In this document: one piece after another, positions 27,284 through 35,595 of the stretch
Layout: each line of letters opens with the position of its first letter
Position numbering within the stretch: position 1 is the first letter of the stretch
Notes under the pieces: generated by a model
The model's database searches: none
Told to the model about the DNA's origin: nothing
The model's input: the letters and a program-made list of their open reading frames with translations, nothing else
Position numbers and translations under genes: made by a program
DNA from: Rikenellaceae bacterium
GTDB taxonomy: Bacteria > Bacteroidota > Bacteroidia > Bacteroidales > Rikenellaceae
NCBI GenBank assembly: GCA_902363575.1
Contig: CABJAJ010000005.1
Location: 152,227 to 216,226, forward strand
DNA length: 64,000 nucleotides
Direction: 5' to 3'

Positions 27284-27982
27284 TCAACTGTGTTCGTTGG
27301 AGTTGCGGGTAAAAGTATCCATCATGTAGCCCGCATCGGCCCCGTCGGGGTAGCCCATCTCGCGGGCCTTGCGGTCGGAGTGCTCCTCGATGCGGTCGAA
27401 CATCTCCTGCCCGCCGCTCACCTCGAAGATGCGTCGCAGCTCGGCGAGCGACTCCTCGTCCATGCGGCGCAGGGCACCCGCCCCCTGCTGCATATATACG
27501 GGGGTGAAGCGGCCGTACACCTCGCGGTCGTTCTCGAAAATCCAGCGCCACACGCTGCCCTGCTCGGGATGGAGGTCGGGTTTGACCAGACGGGGCACGA
27601 TGCAGTAGCCCGTGCGCAGGATGTTCTCCCCGATGATGCGCTTGAGGGCGAGCTGCTGCCGCCCCTTCTCGCTCTCGACGAAAAATCCGAGCTGCTGCGA
27701 AAGGGTCCTGAGCGCCTGGATGACATATCCGGGCGTGTTGCCGCGCGGACAGCGGGGACGGCACGACATGCACTCGCCGCAATACCAGATGGTCTCGCTG
27801 CGCAGCAGCTCCTCGATCGCCTCGTCGTCGCGCGACTGGACGATATTGACGATCTCGCGCGGATCGTAACAGTAGAACTCCGCCGCCGGACAGACGCCCG
27901 TACAGACCCCGCAGTTCATGCAGGCGTGCAGCCCTTCGCGCATCCGCACGTCTTCGAGCAGCATATCGTAATATTTACCCAT
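27284..27982 (-). CDS. HdrC-like ferredoxin subunit, first gene of the Hdr-like operon
   Basis: A 232-residue protein starting MGKYYDMLLEDVRMREGLHA. Two [4Fe-4S] motifs: Cys21-24-27-31 (CMNCGVCTGVCP) and Cys68-71-74-78 (CGECMSCRPRCPRG), followed by the helical HdrC tail. The C-terminal ~110 residues extend beyond a minimal HdrC. It is the promoter-proximal gene; the HdrB-like gene begins 36 bases after its stop. Longer in-frame starts run into the folA terminus and upstream promoter, so they are unlikely. Confidence 0.88.
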   Translation of the reverse strand: MGKYYDMLLEDVRMREGLHACMNCGVCTGVCPAAEFYCYDPREIVNIVQSRDDEAIEELLRSETIWYCGECMSCRPRCPRGNTPGYVIQALRTLSQQLGFFVESEKGRQQLALKRIIGENILRTGYCIVPRLVKPDLHPEQGSVWRWIFENDREVYGRFTPVYMQQGAGALRRMDEESLAELRRIFEVSGGQEMFDRIEEHSDRKAREMGYPDGADAGYMMDTFTRNSNEHS

Positions 27983-27988
27983 AGAAAA

Positions 27989-28014
27989 CTTTGCTCTCCC
28001 GGACAGCAAAGTTA
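27989..28014 (-). promoter_or_regulatory. Promoter and dyad of the Hdr-like operon
   Basis: TAACTTTG (28014-28007, minus strand) is a -7 box. An inverted repeat CTTTGCT / AGCAAAG with a 9-base spacer lies between it and the start codon, overlapping its last bases. A TTTG -33 box at usual spacing is not obvious. Confidence 0.55.
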
Positions 28015-28049
28015 TGCCAAACAGGCCGAAATGCGAGTGGTATAAATAC

Positions 28050-28532
28050 CTATTTCTTCCGCTCCCAGGTCTGGAACGCGTAGGGCCACGGGAAATCGGG
28101 CCCGCCCGCACGGGCTTCCGAGGCCGTCAGCCGCCACGCCGCCTCGTCCCACTCCGGGAAGTATGCGTCGCCCGGGTAGGGGCGGCGGATGCGGGTGAGC
28201 AACATCCGGTCGGCCAGCGGCAGGGCCTGACGGAAGAGCTGCGCGCCGCCGATGACGAAAAGCTCCTCGTCGGGCGGAAAGAGGGCGACGGCCGCCTCGA
28301 GCGAGCGGACGGCTTCGGCCCCCTCGGGCCGAAGCTCCTGCCGGCTCACCACCACGTTGCGACGCCCCGGCAGGGGGCCGCCGAGCGACTCCCAGGTCTT
28401 GCGCCCCATCACCACCCCGTGCCCGAGGGTGAGGGCCCTGAACCGCTGCAAATCCTCCTTCAGATACCACGGCATCCGGTTTCCCGCGCCGATCACGCCG
28501 TTTTCCGCCACGGCTGCAACAAGAGTTATCAT
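28050..28532 (-). CDS. folA: Dihydrofolate reductase
   Basis: A 160-residue DHFR starting MITLVAAVAENGVIGAGNRM. Visible motifs: the folate-binding MPWYLKEDLQRF (the catalytic acid position is in this segment), NADPH-binding VMGRKTWESLGGPLPGRRN, and FVIGGAQLFRQAL. It reduces dihydrofolate to tetrahydrofolate. A -7 box TATCTTTG (28548-28541, minus) lies 8 bases upstream. In many Bacteroidetes folA follows thyA; here it is divergent from a ThyX-like gene. Confidence 0.96.
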   Translation of the reverse strand: MITLVAAVAENGVIGAGNRMPWYLKEDLQRFRALTLGHGVVMGRKTWESLGGPLPGRRNVVVSRQELRPEGAEAVRSLEAAVALFPPDEELFVIGGAQLFRQALPLADRMLLTRIRRPYPGDAYFPEWDEAAWRLTASEARAGGPDFPWPYAFQTWERKK

Positions 28533-28540
28533 AGGTCGGT

Positions 28541-28640
28541 CAAAGATACGAATTTCCGGCCAATGTCGCACGAAAGAGCGTGCATCCCCGCAGATAGGGC
28601 CGCCGATATGCCGGGCGATTCCATATTTTTATTAACTTTG
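28541..28640. promoter_or_regulatory. Divergent promoters of folA and the thyX-like operon
   Basis: Minus strand TATCTTTG at 28548-28541 points to folA. Plus strand TAACTTTG at 28633-28640 points to the ThyX-like gene, 22 bases before its start. The -33 elements are weak on both strands. Confidence 0.65.
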
Positions 28641-28662
28641 TTTTCAAATTGTCGATCCTTCC

Positions 28663-30276
28663 ATGAGCAACCTCTCTTTTATCCGGGAACCGTTCACCGA
28701 GCGCGAACGTGCGATCCTGAGCAACTATTTCACCAACACGGACAAACCCGTCTTCGGGCTCATCAACCTGCCCGACGTGGTCAAGGGCGCCCTGTTCGCG
28801 CGTTACAGCCGCTCCGACAAGAGCCTGCGGCGGCTCTTCCTGGACGAATTCTGGATCGACACGCCGGACTCCGCAGGCACCTGCACTGCGGGCGGGCTGA
28901 ACACGGAGCGCGCCGGCAGGCTCTACGACAAGATGATCCTCGACTTCGGCGACGACTCGGTCGCCCAGCTCGGCGGGGCTCACCTGGCCTGCGAGCAGGT
29001 CTCCAACCTGCTGGCCAAGTTCATCGAGAAGGGGCGCATCGCCTCCTACCTCGAGCAGAGTACCCGCTACGTCTATTACAACCGGAAGCGGGAGGGCCGT
29101 TACGGCTACCTCACGCCCCCCGAGATCGAGTCCTCCTCCTGCTGCGCCCTCTACCGCGAGTTCATGGACGCGCTTTTCGACACCTACACCGACCTGCAGC
29201 AGCGGCTCATTCCGGTCTTCCGCGAGCGCTATCCCCGCACCGAGGGGATGACCGACGGAGCTTGGGAAAATACGATCAAGGCCAAAGCGTGCGACACGAT
29301 CCGCGGCCTGCTGCCGGCCTCCACCCGCACCAACCTGGGCATCTTTGCCAACGGGCAGTATTATGAATACCTGCTCATCAAGATGTTCGCCAGCCGCAAC
29401 CGGGAGGTGCTCGCCTATGCCGATATGATGCTCACGGAGCTGCGCAAGATGATCCCCTCGTTCCTCACGCGCGTCGATCTGGAAAACCGGGGCCGCGCGT
29501 GGAGCCGCTACCTCTCGGACATCCGCGACGACATGGAGCGTTTCGTCCCGCAGCCCGGAGCCGTCCTGCCCGCCTCGCCGCAGCCGAACACCGTCGAACT
29601 CGTCGGCTGGGATCCCGACGCCGTGCGGCGGATCGTGCGGGCCATCCTTTACGAATACTCCGACCGGTCGAAAACCCAACTCGACCAGACCGTCTCCCGG
29701 CTCACGGAGCCGGAGCTCGGACAAATCGTCCGCGCCTACTGCGGCGAGCGCCTCAACCGGCGCCACAAGCCCGGCCGGGCCTTTGAAGCCGCCAGCTATG
29801 AGTTCGACCTGCTCTCGGATTACGGCGCATTCCGCGACATCCAGCGCCACCGCATGCTCACGATCGACTGGCAGCGGCTCACCACCGACAACGGGTATTT
29901 CAAACCCGCGATCCTCGAAGAGCTGCCCGCCGAAGGGGCCCTTTACGACGGGATTCTCCGCCGGGCGCAGCAGGTATTCGAGACGCTGCGCCGGGAACTG
30001 GGCCCCGACACGGCCCAGTACGCCGTGCCCTTCGCCTTCCGGCTGCGCTATGCGATCACGATGAACCTGCGCGAAGCTTTCCACCTGATCGAACTGCGCA
30101 CGCAGCGGCAGGGCCACGACTCCTACCGACGCATCTGCCTGAGGATGCACGAGCTGATGCGCGATCGGGCCGGACACGGCCTGCTGACGGATGGGATGCG
30201 ATTCGTTGATGACAACTTCTACGACCTTGCCCGCGCAGAAGCCGAAAAACGCAAATCCGCAAAAAAAGGGCAATAA
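28663..30276 (+). CDS. Two-domain ThyX-like (FAD-dependent thymidylate synthase family) protein
   Basis: A 537-residue protein, about twice the length of a canonical ThyX, read as two tandem ThyX-like domains (~30-260 and ~310-510). Canonical ThyX has RHRxxSxNxxSxRY. The N-terminal domain has GRIASYLEQSTRYV (125-138), keeping the second half of the motif but not RHR. The C-terminal domain has QRHRMLTIDWQRLTTDNGYF, keeping RHR. One composite active site is possible. Proteins of this type occur widely in Bacteroidetes and may not all make dTMP. Its stop overlaps the next start (TAATG). Confidence 0.85.
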   Translation: MSNLSFIREPFTERERAILSNYFTNTDKPVFGLINLPDVVKGALFARYSRSDKSLRRLFLDEFWIDTPDSAGTCTAGGLNTERAGRLYDKMILDFGDDSVAQLGGAHLACEQVSNLLAKFIEKGRIASYLEQSTRYVYYNRKREGRYGYLTPPEIESSSCCALYREFMDALFDTYTDLQQRLIPVFRERYPRTEGMTDGAWENTIKAKACDTIRGLLPASTRTNLGIFANGQYYEYLLIKMFASRNREVLAYADMMLTELRKMIPSFLTRVDLENRGRAWSRYLSDIRDDMERFVPQPGAVLPASPQPNTVELVGWDPDAVRRIVRAILYEYSDRSKTQLDQTVSRLTEPELGQIVRAYCGERLNRRHKPGRAFEAASYEFDLLSDYGAFRDIQRHRMLTIDWQRLTTDNGYFKPAILEELPAEGALYDGILRRAQQVFETLRRELGPDTAQYAVPFAFRLRYAITMNLREAFHLIELRTQRQGHDSYRRICLRMHELMRDRAGHGLLTDGMRFVDDNFYDLARAEAEKRKSAKKGQ

Positions 30277-32483
30277 TGGAACTTAACGACATCAATCCGC
30301 AACGGTCGCTCGACTGGCTGAAAAATGCGGTCGAAGCGCTCGCCGAGCACCATGTGAAAGAGGAGAAGCAGAAAAAGAAGAATAAGTACCTGACCTTTAT
30401 CCGCTCCTCGGAATCCTGCTCTCCGAAGGAAGCCGGGGAAGAGCCTCGGAACAACGTAAACGGAGGGGAGCAGGAAAAGGCCTCGGTTCACTTCTTCCCG
30501 ACGGCTACATTCCATGCCTACGCGGCTTTGGCCGACGCTTTCGGCTTCCTGGAGGAGCTGGGGGAGGCGGACTTCCTGAAAAAGATCGGGGGAATGCTCA
30601 GCCTTACCCCCGACAAATCGCAGTATGCCGCCGCTCTGCGAGACCGGCTGTTCGATCTGCTCAGGGAATGCGACGCCACCGGTTTGACCAAAAGCTCGGC
30701 CAATAGCAGGCAGCGTTCGATTATCCTGTGGGAAGCGCTGCTGAACGCGGTGGAACGGTGCCCGGAGAAAAAGGAGAGAAACGGGGAGGGAATCGAGCTC
30801 CCGGACAAAGACCCGATCGAGAAACTCGTCCAGGACCTGATCGGAAACCCGGATTCAAGGAATCCGACAATCATCTATCCCGATCCCCCCGGCTCGCCGT
30901 GGTTTATCCTCACCGCCCTGAACTGCAAAAGATCGCTGGAAAAGATCGTAATGACCGCCGTCGGGAAGAACTTTCCCGGTGAAAAGGAACTCAGAGACAA
31001 AACCGACCGCCATATCGACTACCAGATGGCCCGCTCCGGCCTGGGAGGACACTCGTTCGACCCCGTTTCGCTCGCCATCGCCGTCTGCTGCAAATTGCGT
31101 CTGGACAAAGAGTTCCGCCATAACCCGCTCTTCGTGGAGTGTCTGCGCAAAATCTTCGCCTGCCAACAGCCCGACGGCTGCTGGCCCACGGGAGCGGCGA
31201 TCTCCCTCCACGATTCGGGCGACGTAATCCAGCAACCGAGCATCGCACTGGTCACCGAGCTGATCGAGGCGATTGTCGATTACGACCTGCTGGTCGCGCA
31301 CAGCGAACAGTCGCAGCGGATTCTGGAGCTGGTCACGCCCCTTTTCCAGCGGCTCGCACGCTTCCTCGAAACCACCTATAGCACGGCCCAACGAAGCGAC
31401 GCATCCCCCGATGATCCGGTCACGATTCACGGCTGGTGCAGCGACCGTTTGCGCCTGCCCTACTTTACCGAAACCTGGATCACGGCCTACGTCTGCCGGT
31501 TCCTGCTCAGGTACCATCTGCTCGAAAAAGCCTGCCTCCGCTCCCAGGCCCTCAGGCAACTGGGCGTGCCGGGCTTCACGCCCAGGCGTGCGACCGCCCG
31601 CCCGAAAGGAACCACGAGTGACGGAGATGGACATTCGGACTGGGAGAAAATTCTGGAGCCGGACAACATACTGACCCCCAAGAGCGAGATCGAAGCCCTC
31701 ACAGCCGGGCTCATTGCCAAGTGCGACAACGGCAATTCGCTCCGGCTATGCGAAAAAGACCACGTGTCCTTTATCGTTTGCGGGCCTCCGGGGAGCGGAA
31801 AAACCCACCTTGTCACCCAACTGGCCGCCCGCCTGGACTGGCCGCTGGTCGAGCTGTCGCCGAGCCATTTCATCCGCAACGGCATGGAGTTCATCGAAAG
31901 CACCAGCAAGGAGGTTTTCGACGCCCTGATGCAGTTGTTCCATGCGGTGGTCTTCTTCGACGAATGCGACGAGCTCTTTTGCGACCGCACGTTGGCGGGC
32001 AACAACCGCAACATCCTGAGTTTTCTCACCCCCTGCATGTTACCCAAGCTGCAGAAGCTCCACGACTGCCGGCAGGTGATCTTCGTCGTGGGCACCAACT
32101 TCCTGCACCGGATGGACAAGGCCATCATCCGCTCCGGACGTTTCGATAAAAAGCTGCTTTACGACCTCCCCGACGAAGCCTGCCGGGAGCAGATTTGCGA
32201 CCAGACGGGTCAAACGGATCGATTGAACGACTTTCTCGTACAGACCCGGGGACTGCCCTATAAGGAGGTCGCAAAATACCAAGTCACCAAACAATGCGCT
32301 CCCGTCCTGCCGGCCGATTACAGCTCGTGGATCGAAAATATCGCCCAGAATGAAATCAAAGAGTGTAGTTACAACGAGTACACAAAAAATGCGAAGCAAG
32401 CATATTGGGACGACCTGACGCGCAACAACCCGGAGCAAACGGAGAAGCCGACTCCCGTTCCTGCGGCCGGTCAAAAGCCATAG
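30276..32483 (+). CDS. AAA+ ATPase with N-terminal alpha/alpha-toroid-like domain
   Basis: A 735-residue protein. The N-terminal ~420 residues are helical and include segments like terpene-cyclase/prenyltransferase toroid repeats: FACQQPDGCWPTGAAI (295-310) and HGWCSDR followed by TETWITAYVCRFLLRYH. The C-terminus is a AAA+ module: Walker A GPPGSGKT (503-510), Walker B VVFFDECDE (558-566), sensor-1 VGTNF (~608) and RSGRFDK (619-625) as arginine finger. This resembles FtsH/ClpX-type remodelers without a protease. Base composition looks less GC-rich than its neighbours. It is coupled to the ThyX-like gene and followed 5 bases later by a HIT gene. Function unknown. Confidence 0.8.
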   Translation: MELNDINPQRSLDWLKNAVEALAEHHVKEEKQKKKNKYLTFIRSSESCSPKEAGEEPRNNVNGGEQEKASVHFFPTATFHAYAALADAFGFLEELGEADFLKKIGGMLSLTPDKSQYAAALRDRLFDLLRECDATGLTKSSANSRQRSIILWEALLNAVERCPEKKERNGEGIELPDKDPIEKLVQDLIGNPDSRNPTIIYPDPPGSPWFILTALNCKRSLEKIVMTAVGKNFPGEKELRDKTDRHIDYQMARSGLGGHSFDPVSLAIAVCCKLRLDKEFRHNPLFVECLRKIFACQQPDGCWPTGAAISLHDSGDVIQQPSIALVTELIEAIVDYDLLVAHSEQSQRILELVTPLFQRLARFLETTYSTAQRSDASPDDPVTIHGWCSDRLRLPYFTETWITAYVCRFLLRYHLLEKACLRSQALRQLGVPGFTPRRATARPKGTTSDGDGHSDWEKILEPDNILTPKSEIEALTAGLIAKCDNGNSLRLCEKDHVSFIVCGPPGSGKTHLVTQLAARLDWPLVELSPSHFIRNGMEFIESTSKEVFDALMQLFHAVVFFDECDELFCDRTLAGNNRNILSFLTPCMLPKLQKLHDCRQVIFVVGTNFLHRMDKAIIRSGRFDKKLLYDLPDEACREQICDQTGQTDRLNDFLVQTRGLPYKEVAKYQVTKQCAPVLPADYSSWIENIAQNEIKECSYNEYTKNAKQAYWDDLTRNNPEQTEKPTPVPAAGQKP

Positions 32484-32488
32484 CGACC

Positions 32489-33199
32489 GTGCGCCATCCG
32501 CCCCATACCGCGCACCCCGAGTGCGGCGGCCACGGCCCCTCACAGCCGGAGGCGTATGCCGCGCCCTGCGACTTCTGCGACGAGTTTGCGGGACGCCCTA
32601 CCCGGTTCACGCAACTGTACGGGGAGCGGAGCCGTCTGCTTTACGCCGACGAGACGTTCGTAGTCTTTCCCACCCTCGGACAGATCGGCCTGCTCTACCT
32701 GCTGATCGCCCCCCGCCGCCATATCGGGTGCATGACGCAGCTGCTCCCGGATGAAATCGTGCGGCTCGAAAACCTGCTCGGCAGGTTGTGCGAGCGGCTG
32801 GCTCCTTTCGGGCAGGTCGTCGGGTTCGAGCACGGGGCCACAGGCCCGGTCGGAGGAAGCAACAGCGTCTCGCACGCCCATTTCCATCTGCTCGCCGTGC
32901 CCGCCGCGATCGACATGCGCCGGTTCTTCGATCCGGATGACCCCGTATGCAGCGCCCCGACCCTCGGCGTCTGCTACCGACGGCTCGCGGATGCGCAACA
33001 ATACCTGCTGAGCTGCGACCCTGCGGGCGGTATCCGTTATCTCGACACAACGGCGCTTGCGGGAAAATATCCGTCCCAGTTTTTCCGCCGCGCTTTGGCC
33101 GCATACCTGGGGACAGCCGGGACGTGGGACTGGCGGGCGTGCGGCGTCGAACCGGAGCTGCTCGACACGCTCCGCCGATTCTCCGGCGGCATCCTGTAA
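32489..33199 (+). CDS. HIT-family protein
   Basis: A 236-residue protein if translated from GTG at 32489, 5 bases after the AAA+ gene stop; the only upstream ATG (32405) lies inside that gene. A CDFCDEF zinc-type Cys pair precedes the HIT core. The catalytic triad region is SVSHAHFHLLAVP (H-x-H-x-H). The C-terminal extension has SQFFRRALAAYLG and TWDWR, seen in a widespread HIT subgroup. HIT enzymes hydrolyse or transfer nucleotidyl groups. Its tight linkage to the AAA+ gene suggests a shared task. The start codon is uncertain. Confidence 0.82.
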   Translation: MRHPPHTAHPECGGHGPSQPEAYAAPCDFCDEFAGRPTRFTQLYGERSRLLYADETFVVFPTLGQIGLLYLLIAPRRHIGCMTQLLPDEIVRLENLLGRLCERLAPFGQVVGFEHGATGPVGGSNSVSHAHFHLLAVPAAIDMRRFFDPDDPVCSAPTLGVCYRRLADAQQYLLSCDPAGGIRYLDTTALAGKYPSQFFRRALAAYLGTAGTWDWRACGVEPELLDTLRRFSGGIL

Positions 33200-33347
33200 C
33201 CGGAACGGACGCGCGCACCACGCATCCGGGCCCCGGCGGCTATTTCATCCCGATTCCGGACGCGGACAAAGGCAGATTACCGGGCAGCAACAACGCCCCG
33301 GCCATACGCCCTCTCGCCAGCAAAAGCACCGGCCAACGGATCGTGAC

Positions 33348-33645
33348 GGAGACAGACGGAAGCGTGGGAAATGAGCGACCAAGTGACCTAACCGCTGGGG
33401 AAGCCCGCCAACGGATCGGGATGGGGACAGGCGATCGAGCGTGAAAAAGTGACCGACAATAGGGAACAATCCGAGACAACCGGCCTTTGGATCGGAGACA
33501 GGCGGAAGCGTGAGAAATAAGCGGCCAAGTGACCTCACCGCCGGGGAAGCCGCTAAACGGATCGAAACAGGGACAGGCGGATCGAAGCGCGGGAAGCTGG
33601 TACCATCCGAGACGACAAAACCCCGGCCTGCGGATCGGGACGGGA
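33348..33645. repeat. ~146 bp direct repeat, two diverged copies
   Basis: Copies start at 33348 and 33494 with GGAGACAG. They share blocks such as GCGGAAGCGTGAGAAATAAG, CCAAGTGACCT, AACGGATCG and ATCCGAGAC. They occupy most of the 33200-33666 gap between convergent genes, which contains no supportable gene. Confidence 0.8.
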
Positions 33646-33666
33646 GGGAATGGGTGCGATACCGGG

Positions 33667-34407
33667 TTACTCCGTGAATTTCTCGAGCGTCAGCCGCCCC
33701 TGCGCATCGAGGGAGGCGAAAGCGGGCTGCCGCTCCCATTCGCCGAGGAAGAGGGCCCGAAACCCCTCGTCGCGGTAGTCGCGGATCACGTGCATGTGGC
33801 CGAAAACAAAGGTATCGACATCGGGCCGGGCCGCATGGTAATCGCGGGCATAATCCACCAGCGGGGCCGTCACCCCCTCCTCCTCGGGCTCCGGCCCGTG
33901 GGACTTGCGCGACTTGCCGCTCCACCAGCGGCCGAAACGGACGGCCCAGTCGGGATGGACGAGCCAGCCGAAGAGCCAGCGCAGCACGCGCGAGCGGAAC
34001 ACGGCGTTCATCAGCCGCAGCACAGGCAGGTGGTCGATGCGCATATTGTCCCCGTGGGCCAGCAGCATGCGGCGGCCTGCGAGCAGGAACTCCTGCGGCG
34101 CAGTGTAAACCTCCAGACCGCATTCGGCGCTCAGGTAGTCGCGCACCCACATATCGTGATTGCCCGTGAGCAGCACCACCCTCACCCCGCGATCGGTGAG
34201 CGCGGCCAGACGGCCGAGCGTGCGCACGAAGCCCCGGGGCGCCACTTCGCGGTACTCGAACCAGAAGTCGAAGAGGTCGCCCAGCAGAAAAATCGCCTCC
34301 GCGTCGTCCGCCACCCGGTCGAGCCACGCATCGAAACGCCGCTCGATGCGGCGGGCCGTATCCCTGCCGCCGGCGCCGAGGTGTATGTCGGAAGCGAAAT
34401 AGATCAT
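33667..34407 (-). CDS. lpxH: UDP-2,3-diacylglucosamine diphosphatase (LpxH-type)
   Basis: A 246-residue calcineurin-like phosphoesterase. Metal-binding motifs in order: FASDIHLG (D7, H9), LLGDLFDFWFEY, LLTGNHDMWV, LLAHGDNMR and FVFGHMHV. The family hydrolyses UDP-2,3-diacylglucosamine to lipid X in lipid A synthesis at the inner membrane. Length and the FDFWFEY/NHD spacing fit LpxH; related Bacteroidetes paralogues exist, so the exact substrate is likely rather than certain. It starts 2 bases after the preceding lipoprotein gene stop. Confidence 0.9.
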   Translation of the reverse strand: MIYFASDIHLGAGGRDTARRIERRFDAWLDRVADDAEAIFLLGDLFDFWFEYREVAPRGFVRTLGRLAALTDRGVRVVLLTGNHDMWVRDYLSAECGLEVYTAPQEFLLAGRRMLLAHGDNMRIDHLPVLRLMNAVFRSRVLRWLFGWLVHPDWAVRFGRWWSGKSRKSHGPEPEEEGVTAPLVDYARDYHAARPDVDTFVFGHMHVIRDYRDEGFRALFLGEWERQPAFASLDAQGRLTLEKFTE

Positions 34408-34409
34408 CG

Positions 34410-35543
34410 TCAGAGCAGCTCCGCGAGCCGTTTTTCGAGCCGGTCGCCGTACAGGTCGCGGTCCACGACCACCCCGCTGCGGTCGATCAGGAAGTTGGTC
34501 GGCAACTGCCTTACGTTATAGAGTCCCATTGCGGGCGAAGCCTCTCCCCGGAAGTCGCAGACCGACACCCAGGGCAACCCCTGCTCCTGCACCGAGGCGA
34601 TCCAGTCGGGCTTCGACGTGTCGGCCGACACCTGGTACACCTCGAAGCCGCGGTCGCGGAACCGGTCGTAGAGCACCTTCAGATCGGCGTTCAGGGCGTT
34701 GCTGTTCCCGGACTCCGCCGACCAGAAATCGACCAGGATCACCTTACCCCGAAGCGACGAAAGGCGCACCTTGCGGCCGTACATATCGGGCAGTTCGAGG
34801 TCGGGATACCCCGTTTCGGCAATCGACGAACTGAGGTTCAGCCGGGCGTCGAGCCGGGCGATCTCGCTCGTCAGGGTCGTCAGGTAGGGGGATTCGGGGT
34901 AACGCGCTGCAAGGGCATCGGCGACGGTGCGGTAATAGATGGCGTCGCTCTGGAGATTGAACAGGTAGCGATCCCCCGGCAGCCGTTGGTAAAGGGCGTA
35001 AACCGCCGCCAGCGAGGATTTGTTTTCGATGATGAAACGGAACTGCTCGCGCTTGATGCGCCGGTATTCGCGGGTGTACTCCCGGGCCATCGTCTGTCGC
35101 TGCTCCTGCGTGAGCGGCTGGCCTCCGGGGGTGCTGGCAATGCTGTCGAGCCGCTGCAACCCAGCGACGAAAGGCTGGTAGAAACGGCGCAGCAGCTCCG
35201 ACTCTTCGGACCCTGCGACCGTGTAGTTGCGCACCACGCTCCCCACCGAATTGACCGTCAGGCGGTCGCCGCCGCTCAGATAGAGCGGGATGCGCTCGCC
35301 GTCGCAGATCAGGTCGTAGAGCATCGGGGTCGCCGCCACGCCCCGCACGTCGAACCGGTAGTTGCCCCCCTCGTCCATCGCGGCCGAATCGACGACCGAC
35401 CGGGCCAGGGGCGTGATCCGTTCGAGATAGACCTGGCGGTCGTCGGCGCCGACGATCCGCCCTTCGATGCGCACACGGCCCGATTGGCAGGAGCACAGCA
35501 GGGCCGCGGCCGCGAGCATGAGATACAGCGCGTGTCTGTTCAT
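34410..35543 (-). CDS. Thioredoxin-fold lipoprotein lacking the redox cysteines
   Basis: A 377-residue lipoprotein (MNRHALYLMLAAAALLCSC). Residues ~25-125 resemble DUF4369, a helical middle follows, and residues ~235-375 form a TlpA/ResA-like thioredoxin domain (PDLELPDMYGRKVRLSSLRG, KVILVDFWS, LPTNFLIDRSG with the cis-Pro). The active-site position reads WSAESGNSNA, so both Cys of W-C-x-x-C are missing. Oxidoreductase activity is therefore unlikely. An upstream ATG adds three residues. It precedes lpxH. Confidence 0.86.
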   Translation of the reverse strand: MNRHALYLMLAAAALLCSCQSGRVRIEGRIVGADDRQVYLERITPLARSVVDSAAMDEGGNYRFDVRGVAATPMLYDLICDGERIPLYLSGGDRLTVNSVGSVVRNYTVAGSEESELLRRFYQPFVAGLQRLDSIASTPGGQPLTQEQRQTMAREYTREYRRIKREQFRFIIENKSSLAAVYALYQRLPGDRYLFNLQSDAIYYRTVADALAARYPESPYLTTLTSEIARLDARLNLSSSIAETGYPDLELPDMYGRKVRLSSLRGKVILVDFWSAESGNSNALNADLKVLYDRFRDRGFEVYQVSADTSKPDWIASVQEQGLPWVSVCDFRGEASPAMGLYNVRQLPTNFLIDRSGVVVDRDLYGDRLEKRLAELL

Positions 35544-35595
35544 GGTATCCACGGGTTAGGTATGCAAAAGTAGGTATTTTCCCGTAAAACGGAAA

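Noticed and set aside
32405-32488. ATG start for the HIT protein inside the AAA+ gene
   Set aside because: It would overlap the AAA+ gene by 79 bases with non-conserved residues; GTG at 32489 gives normal spacing, though this is not proven.
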